Shown here: piece by piece, positions 42,331 through 51,440 of the stretch
Numbering within the stretch: position 1 is the stretch's first letter
How the letters are laid out: the number at the start of each line of letters is the position of its first letter
Assembly: GCF_013365535.1 (NCBI RefSeq)
Contig: NZ_CP053590.1
Location: forward strand, 5,287,144-5,351,143
DNA: 64,000 nt
Direction: 5' to 3'
Source of the DNA: Aquimarina sp. TRL1
GTDB taxonomy: Bacteria > Bacteroidota > Bacteroidia > Flavobacteriales > Flavobacteriaceae
Translations under genes and position numbers: made by a program
The notes under the pieces: model-generated
What the model was told of the DNA's origin: nothing
Databases searched by the model: none
Seen by the model: the letters and a program-made list of their open reading frames with translations, nothing else

Positions 42331-42478
42331 AGAAAAGACTGTTGATAATGAACTTTATGTTTATCTGAATGGAAAACTGATTTACAAAAAATGGTTACAT
42401 ACTGGTCAATCAAAAGTATTTGACTTAATGGCTTACGACAAATACACTTTGAAATCCATTAAAGAAATTGAAAAATAA
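42320..42478 (+). CDS. Small orphan protein, 52 aa, overlapping the preceding gene
   Basis: ATG at 42320, TAA at 42476-42478. The product reads MVFKEKTVDNELYVYLNGKL, IYKKWLHTGQSKVFDLMAYD and a short lysine-rich tail, which looks like a genuine small beta-type domain. It overlaps the 101-aa gene by 11 bp in another frame. The pair layout recalls two-gene modules such as toxin-antitoxin loci, but neither protein is recognised. Confidence 0.45.
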   Translation: MVFKEKTVDNELYVYLNGKLIYKKWLHTGQSKVFDLMAYDKYTLKSIKEIEK

Positions 42479-42692
42479 CTGCGTGTAATACGGTAACCGC
42501 TCCCCTACTGTAATTTGTCAAAACCCAACTAATTTTAAGCTCTTTTTAAGAAGGTTTTTTTAGTTTTATGATATAGATATTAAAATTACCAGGTAGTCCA
42601 ATACCTCGAACATTTCTAACCTTCCTCTATCAAAAACAACGTTTCGTTCTCTATCTTTTTTGTAGCTTAGTCGCTCTCGAAACAATTACTTT

Positions 42693-43421
42693 ATGACATT
42701 CGAAGTACTACCTGTTCTATCTGCAATGGAAGCTCTATATCAAAAACCGATTACTATAGAACGATTTAAAACGTACCTTAGGATGCTTCAAGGAGGAGTC
42801 AAAGGGGGGCTCAAATTTCCTATTGGAGGTTTTAACCCAATGGCAAAACCTCATCTATTACAAAAAATAAAAGAGCTGCAACTATTAGGAGCAGAAGACG
42901 TAATCGCCACCACCCTTAGCAATCTCACTCCTATAAACACCTCATCAAAACACCCTATACAAGTAGCACTTAATATAGCAGATGATGAAAAGGGAGGATG
43001 GACAAACAGATACACAACCGACTTTGACAGTAAATTCAACATAAACGCCCTGGTTACGCGTAATTTCTGCACGCCTTATTTCTGGTCCAGCGAAATATAC
43101 ACAAAGCGTTTAATCGAAGAAAGAACCCTCGAATACGTATATCGAACTTTATATTGGCGCTTGAACGGAAAACCTCGCTCTCTAGAAGAACATGTACAGC
43201 AAGAGCGATATGTCTACAAACACACTAACAGTATCAGATCTCTCAAAGAAAAAAACGACGATACCTTTATCAAACATTTCTACCATACTCATAAAAAGGA
43301 AGAAAGCTATCACCTCCTTTTTAATTTCTTTTATGGGGATGATATCAGTTCTTCCTTAGGCTATCCAACCCACGGAATAAAGAACACCAATGGTTTCGAA
43401 TATATCAAAACACTTGTTTGA
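42693..43421 (+). CDS. Conserved hypothetical protein (flavobacterial)
   Basis: A 242-aa soluble protein, first conserved-looking gene right of the array. It begins MTFEVLPVLSAMEALYQKP and contains RFKTYLRMLQGGVKGGLKFPIGGFNPMAKPH, GGWTNRYTTDFDSKF and FNFFYGDDISSSLGYPTHGI near the end. I do not know a function. Base composition is closer to the core genes than to the cassettes, so it probably marks the right border of the accessory region. Confidence 0.6.
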   Translation: MTFEVLPVLSAMEALYQKPITIERFKTYLRMLQGGVKGGLKFPIGGFNPMAKPHLLQKIKELQLLGAEDVIATTLSNLTPINTSSKHPIQVALNIADDEKGGWTNRYTTDFDSKFNINALVTRNFCTPYFWSSEIYTKRLIEERTLEYVYRTLYWRLNGKPRSLEEHVQQERYVYKHTNSIRSLKEKNDDTFIKHFYHTHKKEESYHLLFNFFYGDDISSSLGYPTHGIKNTNGFEYIKTLV

Positions 43422-43537
43422 CAATTCATCGGTTTTGTTATTTTTTATCCTTATCTTAATCGTATCATTGACACATTCTTTTAGTCTTTGATAAAACTCA
43501 CATATTGTTTTCCAGCAACAGCATTTACCCCTCGCAC

Positions 43538-44404
43538 ATGAACCATGAAAAAGCTGCCATAAAAACTACATATTTTAGTATTATAAGTAACTCCTGTCTT
43601 GCTATCATCAAAGGGATAGCCGGGATTTATGGAAATTCTTATGCACTAATTGCTGATGCTATTGAATCTACAACAGATATTTTTGCTTCTTTTTTAGTAT
43701 TATTAGGTTTTTCTTATGCAAAACGACCTGCTGATAAAAATCATCCATATGGCCATGGAAGAATCGAGCCCTTAATCACCTTTATCATTGTGGCATTTTT
43801 GGTCACCTCTGCTACGATCATTGCTTATAAAAGCATTCAGAACATACAGACTCCACATCAGGCTCCTGCCCCCTGGACTTTATTTGTATTAAGTGCTATC
43901 ATTCTATGGAAAGAGCTATCTTATCGAATCGTACTCAAAAAAGGAAAAGAAATAAACAGTACTTCTCTGATTGCAGAAGCCTGGCATCATAGAAGTGATG
44001 CCATCACTTCTATAATGGCTTTTATCGGGATTTCTATTTCGCTGATTTTTGGCAAAGGATTCGAAACTGCTGATGATTGGGCAGCACTGGCTGCTGCTGG
44101 TTTTATCATATACAACAGCTATCTTATTTTCAGACCTGCGCTGGGAGAAATCATGGACGAACATCTCTATGATGATTTAGTAGAAGAAATCAGAAATGCT
44201 TCTCTTGAGGTGCCTGGAATTCTAGGAACAGAAAAGTGTTTTATACGTAAAACAGGCATGAAGTACCATGCTGATCTTCACGCGATAGTAGAAGGAACAC
44301 TTACTGTTGTTGAAGGGCACGATTTAGCGCACAAACTAAAAGATCATTTACTCGATAAAATCCCACATCTGACAGAAGTATTTATTCATATCGAACCAAA
44401 TTGA
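43538..44404 (+). CDS. Cation diffusion facilitator (CDF) metal transporter
   Basis: An inner-membrane proton-coupled exporter of divalent metals (Zn, Fe, Cd or Mn class not resolved). The protein has the CDF signatures: SNSCLAIIKGIAGIYGNSYALIADAIES (metal Asp in TM2), KNHPYGHGRIEPL, EAWHHRSDAITS (His/Asp in TM5), six transmembrane segments, and a C-terminal cytosolic domain (CFIRKTGMKYHADLHAIVEG). I start at the ATG at 43538 (MNHEKAAIKTTYFSI, 288 aa) rather than 43505. Confidence 0.88.
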   Translation: MNHEKAAIKTTYFSIISNSCLAIIKGIAGIYGNSYALIADAIESTTDIFASFLVLLGFSYAKRPADKNHPYGHGRIEPLITFIIVAFLVTSATIIAYKSIQNIQTPHQAPAPWTLFVLSAIILWKELSYRIVLKKGKEINSTSLIAEAWHHRSDAITSIMAFIGISISLIFGKGFETADDWAALAAAGFIIYNSYLIFRPALGEIMDEHLYDDLVEEIRNASLEVPGILGTEKCFIRKTGMKYHADLHAIVEGTLTVVEGHDLAHKLKDHLLDKIPHLTEVFIHIEPN

Positions 44405-44460
44405 AGTTTCCTTTTTTCAGCTCCTGAATCATCAAGAAAAAACACTGGCCTCCCAGACTA

Positions 44461-44493
44461 AAAAAGCTTACTCCGATATAGAGTAAGCTCTTA
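44461..44493. terminator. Terminator between the CDF gene and fabI
   Basis: A 9-bp perfect stem AGCTTACTC/GAGTAAGCT with a 7-nt loop is flanked by an A-run on the left and CTTAT on the right. It lies between convergent genes. Confidence 0.6.
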
Positions 44494-44523
44494 TGTATCA
44501 ATAGGATTAAAAAACCGTATTTC

Positions 44524-45342
44524 TTATTCTGAATCTATAAATTTCTCCATCACGTGCTGGCTTACTCCTACATTAGAGAACCCTCCATCGTGATATAAAT
44601 TCTGTAATGTTACTTTTTTAGTAAAGTCAGAAAACATTGTAACTGTATAGTCAGCACATTCATCTGCTGTGGCATTTCCTAGAGGAGACATTTTATCAGC
44701 ATAATCGATAAATCCATCAAACCCTTTTACTCCTTTCCCTGCTGTGGTAGGTGTTGGAGATTGTGATATGGTGTTTACACGAACTTTTTTATCTTTTCCG
44801 AAGAAATATCCAAAACTACGTGCTATAGATTCCAAATATGCTTTATTGTCTGCCATATCATTATAATCAGGGAATACGCGTTGTGCAGCCATATAGGTCA
44901 ATGCTACAATACTCCCCCATTCATTCATTGCATCTTTTTTATACAATGTCTGCATTGTTTTGTGAAAAGATAATGCCGAAACATCCCATCCTTTTCCACT
45001 CCAGTCATAATTAAGATCTGTATAATGACGTCCTTTTCGAACATTGACAGACATTCCGATAGAGTGTAATACAAAATCGAGTTTTCCTCCCAGGATTTCC
45101 ATAGACTGTTCCACTAAATTCTGTAAATCTTCTAATGAAGTAGCATCTGCCGGTATGATCTTGGAGTTTGTTTTTTCTGCCAGCTCATTGATTGCCCCCA
45201 TTCGCATTGCTACAGGAGCATTGGTCAATACAAAAGTTCCACCTTCTTCAAAAACTCGTTCTGCTGTTTTCCAAGCGATTGAGTTTTCATCTAATGCTCC
45301 AAAAATGATCCCTCTTTTTCCTTTTAATAAATTATGTGACAT
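44524..45342 (-). CDS. fabI: Enoyl-[acyl-carrier-protein] reductase (NADH), FabI type
   Basis: Catalyses the last reduction of each fatty acid elongation cycle. The 272-aa SDR-type protein begins LLKGKRGIIFGALDENSIAWKTA and has FVLHSIGMS, SALSFHKTMQTLY, the catalytic region VALTYMAAQRVFPDYNDMADNKAYLES and VRVNTISQSPTPTTAGKGVKGF. These are hallmarks of the FabI branch. Upstream on the minus strand TATCTTTA (45376-45383) is a near-match to the -7 box. Confidence 0.9.
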   Translation of the reverse strand: MSHNLLKGKRGIIFGALDENSIAWKTAERVFEEGGTFVLTNAPVAMRMGAINELAEKTNSKIIPADATSLEDLQNLVEQSMEILGGKLDFVLHSIGMSVNVRKGRHYTDLNYDWSGKGWDVSALSFHKTMQTLYKKDAMNEWGSIVALTYMAAQRVFPDYNDMADNKAYLESIARSFGYFFGKDKKVRVNTISQSPTPTTAGKGVKGFDGFIDYADKMSPLGNATADECADYTVTMFSDFTKKVTLQNLYHDGGFSNVGVSQHVMEKFIDSE

Positions 45343-45421
45343 TTAGTAATAACTTAAAGTAAATGATATGATCGGTAAAGATAGTAAAACAACCTAAATG
45401 TCCTAGTATTCTGTTTTTATT

Positions 45422-47077
45422 TTAATGATCCAATAATGAAGCTGCATGGCTTAATGCGGCTTCTGAAATATCTTTTCCTCCGATCATCTCCGCTATTTCT
45501 TTTACTCGCTCTTCTTTGCTTAAAAGCTTTAACTGGGTAACGGTCGTATTCTTACTATCTTCTTTGAATACTTTATAATGATGGGCTCCTTTTGCTGCTA
45601 TCTGCGGTAAATGTGTAATGCTAAAAACTTGCAGATTTTCACTCATGGCTTTCATTAGATCTGCCATTTTATGAGCGACTTCTCCTGATACTCCTGTATC
45701 AATTTCATCAAAAATAATGGTAGGTAATTGTGTATATCTGGATAAAATAGCTTTAATCGCTATCATGATTCTGGATAATTCTCCTCCGGAAGCTACCTTT
45801 TTTAGCAAACCGTAGTTTCCTCCTTTATTCGCAGAAAACAAAAACTCCAGTACTTCTTTCCCATTTGCCAGATAGGCTTCCTCCATGGTTACAGCTGCCT
45901 TAAAAGTAGCATTTGCCATTCCCAGATCACTGAGGATCGTTTCTAATTCTTTAACCAGTTTAGGGAGTGCTTTTTTCCTCTTACCATGAATCAGTAACGC
46001 TACTTTATCTAACTTCGTTTTAATTTTTTCAATTTCCTGATCCAGAGATTCAATGTCCGTTGTTAACGAAGCTGTTTTTTGTACTTTTTCTTCCAGCTCA
46101 TCTCGAATTGCAATCAACGCTGCTATTGAACTTACCCCATGCTTAGCCTGAAGCGTATTTAGCAATTCTAATCGCTGACTAACCTCCTGTAATTTTCCCG
46201 GGTCTGCCTCTAAACTCTCGAGCTCTGTATGCAGCGTTCCTCCAATATCATCTAATTCTATATATACACTTTCAATTCTCGCTTCTAACTCTTTTAAGGC
46301 TTTAGAAAACGATGCTATTCGTGACACATTAGATTTTACCGTATGCAACTGATCCGATATCCCTACTTCTTCTGTATTAAGTAAAGAGACTGCTCCGGAC
46401 AATCGCTCCTGTATTTCTTCTATATTATTTAGGGTTTCATATAATTCTTCCAGCTCCTGAAGTTCTTCTGTTTTCAGCTTCGCTTCTTCCAGTTCTTTAT
46501 ATAAAAATGAATTATACTCAAACTCCTTTGTAAATTCTTCTTGATTTTGCCTAAGTGTAGCAACTTCTTTTTCTTTTTGTTTCAAAAGAACCAATCCTCG
46601 TTTATAGGACTCTATTTCTCTTTCTGCTCCTGATAGCGCATCTAATACCTGAAATTGAAATTCATTGGTTGTTACGTCCAGCGTTTGATGTTGACTATGA
46701 ATATCAATAAGCCTCCCTCCTAAAGCTGCCAGAGATTGTAATGTTACGGGGGTATCATTGATAAAAGCTCTGGACTTACCTGAAGGCAAAATCTCTCTAC
46801 GAATAATTGTTTCTTCTTCATAATCCAGTTCCTGTTCTTCAAAAAAAGTAACTAAGTTGTATTTTCCCAGGGAAAACACCCCCTCTATAATACACTTAGT
46901 AGTGCTATCTTTACTACTGGACAGATCTGCTCTTTTTCCCAACAAAAGCCCTAGCGCTCCCAATAACAATGATTTACCGGCACCAGTTTCTCCTGTAATA
47001 TTAGTCAATCCAGAATCAAACGATACCTGTAATTGTTCTATTAATGCGAAGTTATTTATTGAAAGACCTTTTAACAA
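45422..47077 (-). CDS. recN: DNA repair protein RecN
   Basis: An SMC-like ATPase of double-strand break repair. The 551-aa protein starts with the ABC-type head (MLKGLSINNFALIEQL; P-loop GETGAGKS at 29-36), continues with long coiled coils (about 150-370), and ends with the second head half: ASGGELSRIMIAIKAIL signature, Walker B TIIFDEIDTGVSG and the His loop FSITHLPQIAA. Length is normal. It is the last gene of the bamD-omega-coaBC-DUF4835-recN series. Confidence 0.93.
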   Translation of the reverse strand: MLKGLSINNFALIEQLQVSFDSGLTNITGETGAGKSLLLGALGLLLGKRADLSSSKDSTTKCIIEGVFSLGKYNLVTFFEEQELDYEEETIIRREILPSGKSRAFINDTPVTLQSLAALGGRLIDIHSQHQTLDVTTNEFQFQVLDALSGAEREIESYKRGLVLLKQKEKEVATLRQNQEEFTKEFEYNSFLYKELEEAKLKTEELQELEELYETLNNIEEIQERLSGAVSLLNTEEVGISDQLHTVKSNVSRIASFSKALKELEARIESVYIELDDIGGTLHTELESLEADPGKLQEVSQRLELLNTLQAKHGVSSIAALIAIRDELEEKVQKTASLTTDIESLDQEIEKIKTKLDKVALLIHGKRKKALPKLVKELETILSDLGMANATFKAAVTMEEAYLANGKEVLEFLFSANKGGNYGLLKKVASGGELSRIMIAIKAILSRYTQLPTIIFDEIDTGVSGEVAHKMADLMKAMSENLQVFSITHLPQIAAKGAHHYKVFKEDSKNTTVTQLKLLSKEERVKEIAEMIGGKDISEAALSHAASLLDH

Positions 47078-47153
47078 AGGATAGAATATTAAATGGGTTT
47101 ACAAGAATCCAAAGATACCATTGTTTTAAAAAACTTTCAAAAAAAAGAAATGG

Positions 47154-48041
47154 CTAAAATTTAATCTTTTTCCAATTGTCTGAATAGGTAGGAGCCACCC
47201 TGTTTAGCAAAGTGATCGTTGAGGCAATATCAATAGAAGGACCGCCTGAAAAAATACTCGATATCTCATCTGCTTTGGCATCAAAAAAGACTCTCATCAT
47301 ATAAGAATTAGGTCTTACATTATGCATCTCTTCTATAGACTTCATCGATTCTACTATAACTTTTTTTCCTTCTTTTACATTGGTATTCATCACATCCAAG
47401 CCTTCTCTATGATAGCTATACATTGCTTTCCTGTATCCGTCATAGGTTCCTGAAAGCAAGTCGTCATTTAATTTAAATCGTGTTCTATCTCCATCCTGAA
47501 GATTCCATCCCAGCGTATTACTCCCCTGTGCATTTCCTACAATCGTTTTGGCTTGCTGATAATAAGGAGTTCCTCCATTTAATTCGAATGTATCTGCATC
47601 TACTCCTAAAATCGTATATAAATAAAAAGAAACTACGGAAATCAGGTTTGATTCAAAACCATTAGGGTTAAAGTTCAGCGGCTGAAATTCCAGATAATTA
47701 AAATTAAATTGTTTATCATTGACATTAAAAATAGTTGTAGCATAACCAGAACCAAATACAGGTCTGGATGCCTGTACTTGTAAGGTTGCCGAAAAATTAT
47801 CATTATCGTAGCTACTGATATTGATAAAAAAAGTACATTCGATTCGTTCTTCTGTTCTAAATTCTTTATCTGTCCATTTATTATTATTTACAAACTCAGT
47901 CATCGAACGCTCCAAGGTTTTAAACACCTGTAGATTCGGTTGCCCTGTTTGCTCTGCATTAACAACGACTCGGGCATTAAATTCCTGAGCCTGAACAGCC
48001 ATATTAAACAAAAAAACAACGAATAGAATTCTTTTATACAT
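47154..48041 (-). CDS. DUF4835 family secreted protein
   Basis: A 295-aa protein from the ATG at 48041; the longer frame from 48104 runs into coaBC and lacks a signal at its very start. The signal peptide (MYKRILFVVFLFNMAVQAQ) is followed by the DUF4835 body: NARVVVNAEQTGQPNLQVFKTLERSM, FNFLEFQPL-type segments, SYYLYTILGVDADTF and MRVFFDAKADEI. Members occur widely in Bacteroidota next to coaBC and recN; function unknown. It overlaps the coaBC stop by 8 bp. Confidence 0.85.
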   Translation of the reverse strand: MYKRILFVVFLFNMAVQAQEFNARVVVNAEQTGQPNLQVFKTLERSMTEFVNNNKWTDKEFRTEERIECTFFINISSYDNDNFSATLQVQASRPVFGSGYATTIFNVNDKQFNFNYLEFQPLNFNPNGFESNLISVVSFYLYTILGVDADTFELNGGTPYYQQAKTIVGNAQGSNTLGWNLQDGDRTRFKLNDDLLSGTYDGYRKAMYSYHREGLDVMNTNVKEGKKVIVESMKSIEEMHNVRPNSYMMRVFFDAKADEISSIFSGGPSIDIASTITLLNRVAPTYSDNWKKIKF

Positions 48042-49245
48042 CTCTAAGCTGATTAATTTCATTAAATATATCCTCAGCAACTGCTGCCTTGGTTTTAAGT
48101 TCAAACGCTTTAATCTCTAATTTATGATTAATAAGACTTACTTTATTCGTTTTCCCTTTAAAACCTGCCCCTTTATCATTCATAGAATTCAGAACAATCA
48201 GGTCCAGGTTCTTTGTTTGCAGCTTTCGTTTGGCATTTTCTTCTTCATTATTCGTTTCTAATGCAAAACCTACTAAAAACTGATGTGTTTTCACACTTCC
48301 CATCCATTTGAGAATATCAGTTGTTCGTTCCAACTCAATCACAAAATCACCTGCTGTTTTTTTAATTTTTTGAGCAGATACTGTTTTAGGTCTGTAATCA
48401 GCTACCGCAGCAGATGCAATTGCTATATCTACTTGATGAAATCGGCTTTCTACCTGTTCATACATTTGCTGAGCACTCATAACCGGAACTACAGTAATTC
48501 CTGACTGACTGACTGGAATCGAAGAGGGCCCTAATACCAATGTTACTTCTGCTCCCTTGCTTGCGGCATATGTAGCCAACTCAATTCCCATTCTTCCGCT
48601 GGAATGATTCCCTATAAATCGCACCGGATCTATTGCTTCATAAGTGGGACCTCCGGTAATTAATACCTTTACTCCCCGCATGGGAAGTTTTCCTTCTATA
48701 TCTGCTTCTATAAAAGCAACAATATGTTCGGGCTCTGCCATTCTTCCCTTACCTACTAATCCGCTAGCTAATTCTCCTGATTCTGCCGGAATCATGATAT
48801 TACCATATGACTGCAAGGTATCCAGTGTTTGTTCTGTACTGGGATGCTTATACATGTCCAGATCCATTGCTGGAGCGAAATAAACCGGACATTTTGCAGA
48901 AAGGTAGGTTGCCAGCAATAAATTATCACAGGTTCCCGACGCCATTTTAGACAAGGTATTTGCTGTTGCCGGAGCAATCACCATCAAATCTGCCCATAAT
49001 CCTAGCTCTACATGATTATTCCAGAGTTCATTTTCGTTATCCTTATCATAAAAAGTAGATTGTACCGGATTTTTAGATAATGTAGAGAGTGTCAGGGGTG
49101 TTACAAAATCTTTGGCACCCGGGGTCATAACCACCTTTACCTCAGCACCGGCTTTAATACATAACCGAACTAAGGTAGCAGTTTTATATGCGGCAATGCC
49201 TGCGGTAACACCTAATACTATTCTTTTACCGCTGAGTACAGACAT
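48034..49245 (-). CDS. coaBC: Bifunctional phosphopantothenoylcysteine decarboxylase/phosphopantothenate-cysteine ligase
   Basis: Performs two middle steps of CoA synthesis. The 403-aa protein has an N-terminal FMN-dependent decarboxylase (CoaC, about 1-185: GKRIVLGVTAGIAAYK, the catalytic-His region NHVELGLWADLMVIAPATANT, and PAMDLDMY). The C-terminal CTP-dependent ligase (CoaB) has VLITGGPTYEAIDPVRFIGNHSSGRMG and IASAAVADYRP. It lies 8 bp after the omega gene and overlaps the DUF4835 gene. Confidence 0.93.
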   Translation of the reverse strand: MSVLSGKRIVLGVTAGIAAYKTATLVRLCIKAGAEVKVVMTPGAKDFVTPLTLSTLSKNPVQSTFYDKDNENELWNNHVELGLWADLMVIAPATANTLSKMASGTCDNLLLATYLSAKCPVYFAPAMDLDMYKHPSTEQTLDTLQSYGNIMIPAESGELASGLVGKGRMAEPEHIVAFIEADIEGKLPMRGVKVLITGGPTYEAIDPVRFIGNHSSGRMGIELATYAASKGAEVTLVLGPSSIPVSQSGITVVPVMSAQQMYEQVESRFHQVDIAIASAAVADYRPKTVSAQKIKKTAGDFVIELERTTDILKWMGSVKTHQFLVGFALETNNEEENAKRKLQTKNLDLIVLNSMNDKGAGFKGKTNKVSLINHKLEIKAFELKTKAAVAEDIFNEINQLRDV

Positions 49246-49253
49246 TGTTTAGA

Positions 49254-49586
49254 TTATAAAGATTCTGAATCTTCTTTTGTGTTTCTGTAGTAAATTTTAC
49301 CTTCTAACCACTCTTGTGCTGCAAGTGCATGTGGTTTTGGTAATCTTTCGTAAAATTTAGAAACTTCTATTTGTTCTTTGTTTTCGAATACTTCTTCCAA
49401 GCTGTCATTATACGTAGCAAACTCGTCTAATTTTTCTAAAAGCTCTTTCTTTATCCCAACATTGATTTGGTTTGCTCTTTTAGAAATGATAGATATTGCT
49501 TCGTATATATTCCCTGTTTCCTGATCTAACAAGTTTTTGTCTATTGTTGTTGTATTAACAGGTGCATTGCTTTTTTTCAAATCCAT
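49254..49586 (-). CDS. RNA polymerase omega subunit-like protein
   Basis: A 110-aa protein matching the flavobacterial form of RNA polymerase omega: TTIDKNLLDQETGNIYEAISIISKRANQI is the omega N-terminal core, followed by an extended acidic C-terminal part (KPHALAAQEWLEGKIYYRN). Omega helps beta' assembly and ppGpp response. It sits between bamD (11 bp away) and coaBC (8 bp away), the usual location in this group. Confidence 0.8.
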   Translation of the reverse strand: MDLKKSNAPVNTTTIDKNLLDQETGNIYEAISIISKRANQINVGIKKELLEKLDEFATYNDSLEEVFENKEQIEVSKFYERLPKPHALAAQEWLEGKIYYRNTKEDSESL

Positions 49587-49597
49587 CTTCGCCTATT

Positions 49598-50395
49598 TTA
49601 GTTTCTTTTTTCTAGTCTTAGTTTTATATCTTCTGCTATTTCATTCGCATCTTCCAGATGCTCTCCTTCTGTCTTATAGTATTTTTTATAAAGTCGGTAA
49701 TACTCTTCGGCTTGTTCTAATCGATCCTTAACAAGGAAGTCATAACTTCCGATCGCCAGTAAATATTGCGACTCAAGCTTGTAATATAATGCTTTTTCTC
49801 TAAATGCTGACCCCGGGTAATCCACCAGGTACATATCAAACGCATTAATTGCTACTTTATAATCTTCTCTATGATGAAATTGCTTGGCGATCTCATATGC
49901 TTTGCGCTCTTTCTTCGTTCTGAGATCAATCACCATTTTATTCGCAGATTCTAAATGCTTTCCTTCTTCTGCATATGTATTAATATACCCTTGCAGCTTC
50001 TCTACGGCTTTATCTGTATCTTCCTGGTCCAATGAGTATCTGGGAGATAAATGATAATAACTTTCTGCTGCTTTAAACTGTGCTTCTTCTTTCTTTTCGC
50101 TTTTAGGATATGACGTAACAAAACGATCAAACTGATAACTCGCTACATAATAATCCTTTAACTGATAATAGGTATTAGCATAGTGATACATTATTCTCTC
50201 TGCCTGTGGTTTTCCTCTGTATTTCGGCACTACCTGTTCAAAAAGACGCAAAGCTTTCTGATATTTACCTTCTTTATACAGCTCTTCTGCCATATTATAT
50301 TTAAGGGATACATCCTCACTTTTGAGAACTTTCTGATATTCACTACATGCCCCAAAAGGCAATACGCATATCAGTAAATAGAATAATCTCTTCAT
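49598..50395 (-). CDS. bamD: Outer membrane assembly lipoprotein BamD
   Basis: Lipoprotein part of the beta-barrel assembly machine. The 265-aa protein has a lipobox (LPFGAC, Cys17) followed by tetratricopeptide-like repeats: YKEGKYQKALRLFEQVVPKYRG, KDYYVASYQFDRFVTSYPKS and REDYKVAINAFDMYLVDYPGS. These match the YfiO/BamD pattern. It is first in the operon with the omega gene and coaBC, and a -7 box lies 19 bp upstream of the start. Confidence 0.9.
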   Translation of the reverse strand: MKRLFYLLICVLPFGACSEYQKVLKSEDVSLKYNMAEELYKEGKYQKALRLFEQVVPKYRGKPQAERIMYHYANTYYQLKDYYVASYQFDRFVTSYPKSEKKEEAQFKAAESYYHLSPRYSLDQEDTDKAVEKLQGYINTYAEEGKHLESANKMVIDLRTKKERKAYEIAKQFHHREDYKVAINAFDMYLVDYPGSAFREKALYYKLESQYLLAIGSYDFLVKDRLEQAEEYYRLYKKYYKTEGEHLEDANEIAEDIKLRLEKRN

Positions 50396-50413
50396 AAGTT
50401 AAAAAACATCTTG

Positions 50414-50421
50414 CAAAAATA
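50414..50421 (-). promoter_or_regulatory. -7 promoter box for the bamD operon
   Basis: On the minus strand this reads TATTTTTG followed by C, a full TAnnTTTGC match, 19 bp before the bamD ATG. Confidence 0.55.
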
Positions 50422-50504
50422 GCTATTTCTGCGGTATTACAAAAACTTTAATTTACCTATTCAATAACTATAAAATAATAACAGTGTTGCACTTCTTTTT
50501 ATTT

Positions 50505-51431
50505 TCACTTTCTTGTATCCGGGTATGTTCTATTCAACTTATTGTGATCTAAAACCGTATACCCTTCTTCTTCGTGATAAAATGCTTTTTCAAATATATG
50601 ATCCATCCTCATATCTTCCAGCATATATGAGTGTACCTGATGTACTTCTTGTGCAAAAGACTCATCGTAATAACTTACCAAAATGAGAATTTCTCCATGC
50701 AGTTTGGACAGCTCTTCTCTTCTATAATCTATCAATGGACTTTTATCATTTATCGGATGTACCACAGTCCAGGTGGTCGGCAAGTATGTTATTGCACTTC
50801 TTTCCAGTTTTAGTTGATAGAAATTATTCACATACTTGTTTTCTTCATTTTCTGTAGACAATGTCAGCGTTACCTCTATATGAGGACGAATCATCACATT
50901 GGTATTTCTACTCATCAGTCTAAACATCAGGCTGTCGATTCCTTTATGTTTCCGAAGCACGAGCACATCACTAAATCGAATATTAGCTCTTGGTTTTGAA
51001 AACCTTCCATATAGCAATCCCGTAACAAAGGAAAAGCTCAACAATCCCACAAGTGCTTCCAGAGAAGACACCACCCCAAAGAGAACGCCCTGAGGAGACA
51101 TTCCTCCATATCCTACCGTAGTAATAGTTTGAGCAGAGAAAAAGAACGCATTCAGAAAATCATAGAAAATACTTCCTGTAGGTGCTGTAATATGGGACAT
51201 CCCAATCATAAGGTATATCCCTGCAAAAAAAGTATTGACTAAAATATACCCTAATAACACCCATAAAAAAAACACTACCCAACTAACTTCTATCAGATAA
51301 GAATAGCTAGCGGATAGTGATTTTGGTTTGTTTATATGTTTTATATTAAAAGACCCATCCAAACTAATAAACCGTTTGGCTTTTTTATCGGAAGAAGTTC
51401 CAACACCGGGATCTTTTATTCTTTTAGCCAT
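50505..51431 (-). CDS. Inward-rectifier-type potassium channel (Kir family)
   Basis: A 308-aa two-helix potassium channel. After a cytosolic N-terminus (SLDGSFNIKHINKPK) come the outer helix (WVVFFLWVLLGYILVNTFFAGIY), the pore loop with filter TITTVGYGGMSP and the inner helix (SSLEALVGLLSFSFVTGLLYGRFSKP). The large C-terminal beta domain (ANIRFSDVLVLRKHKGIDSLMFRLMSRN, about 150-290) is typical of Kir/KirBac. The filter ends GYGG instead of GYGD. It is 9 bp downstream of dapA. Confidence 0.85.
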   Translation of the reverse strand: MAKRIKDPGVGTSSDKKAKRFISLDGSFNIKHINKPKSLSASYSYLIEVSWVVFFLWVLLGYILVNTFFAGIYLMIGMSHITAPTGSIFYDFLNAFFFSAQTITTVGYGGMSPQGVLFGVVSSLEALVGLLSFSFVTGLLYGRFSKPRANIRFSDVLVLRKHKGIDSLMFRLMSRNTNVMIRPHIEVTLTLSTENEENKYVNNFYQLKLERSAITYLPTTWTVVHPINDKSPLIDYRREELSKLHGEILILVSYYDESFAQEVHQVHSYMLEDMRMDHIFEKAFYHEEEGYTVLDHNKLNRTYPDTRK

Positions 51432-51440
51432 TTTTATACA

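Larger units (their letters stand above)
19981..42480 (+). mobile_element. Integron-type gene cassette array (about 22-24 cassettes, no intact integrase)
   Basis: Repeated units of about 0.6-1.8 kb, each with one (once two) short genes followed by an attC-like site, almost all on the plus strand. Each site begins with an ..AAC box (R'') followed by A(A/C)xxTGTATA-like bases and ends with an inverted partner (TATACAC-like), 4-7 bases, and the GTTRRRY-like junction (R'). The bases after a junction are the reverse complement of the left end of the same unit's own attC (8-10 of 10 in most units). This is expected if each unit was inserted as a circle cut inside GTT. The right border is unclear (about 41.9-42.5 kb). 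The only integrase is the C-terminal remnant at the left, so this is best described as a CALIN-like or decayed chromosomal integron. Confidence 0.85.

Noticed and set aside
19980..42480. CRISPR array as an explanation of the regular repeats
   Set aside because: The repeats are 43-196 bp, imperfect, folded, and separated by whole genes; there are no short uniform spacers.
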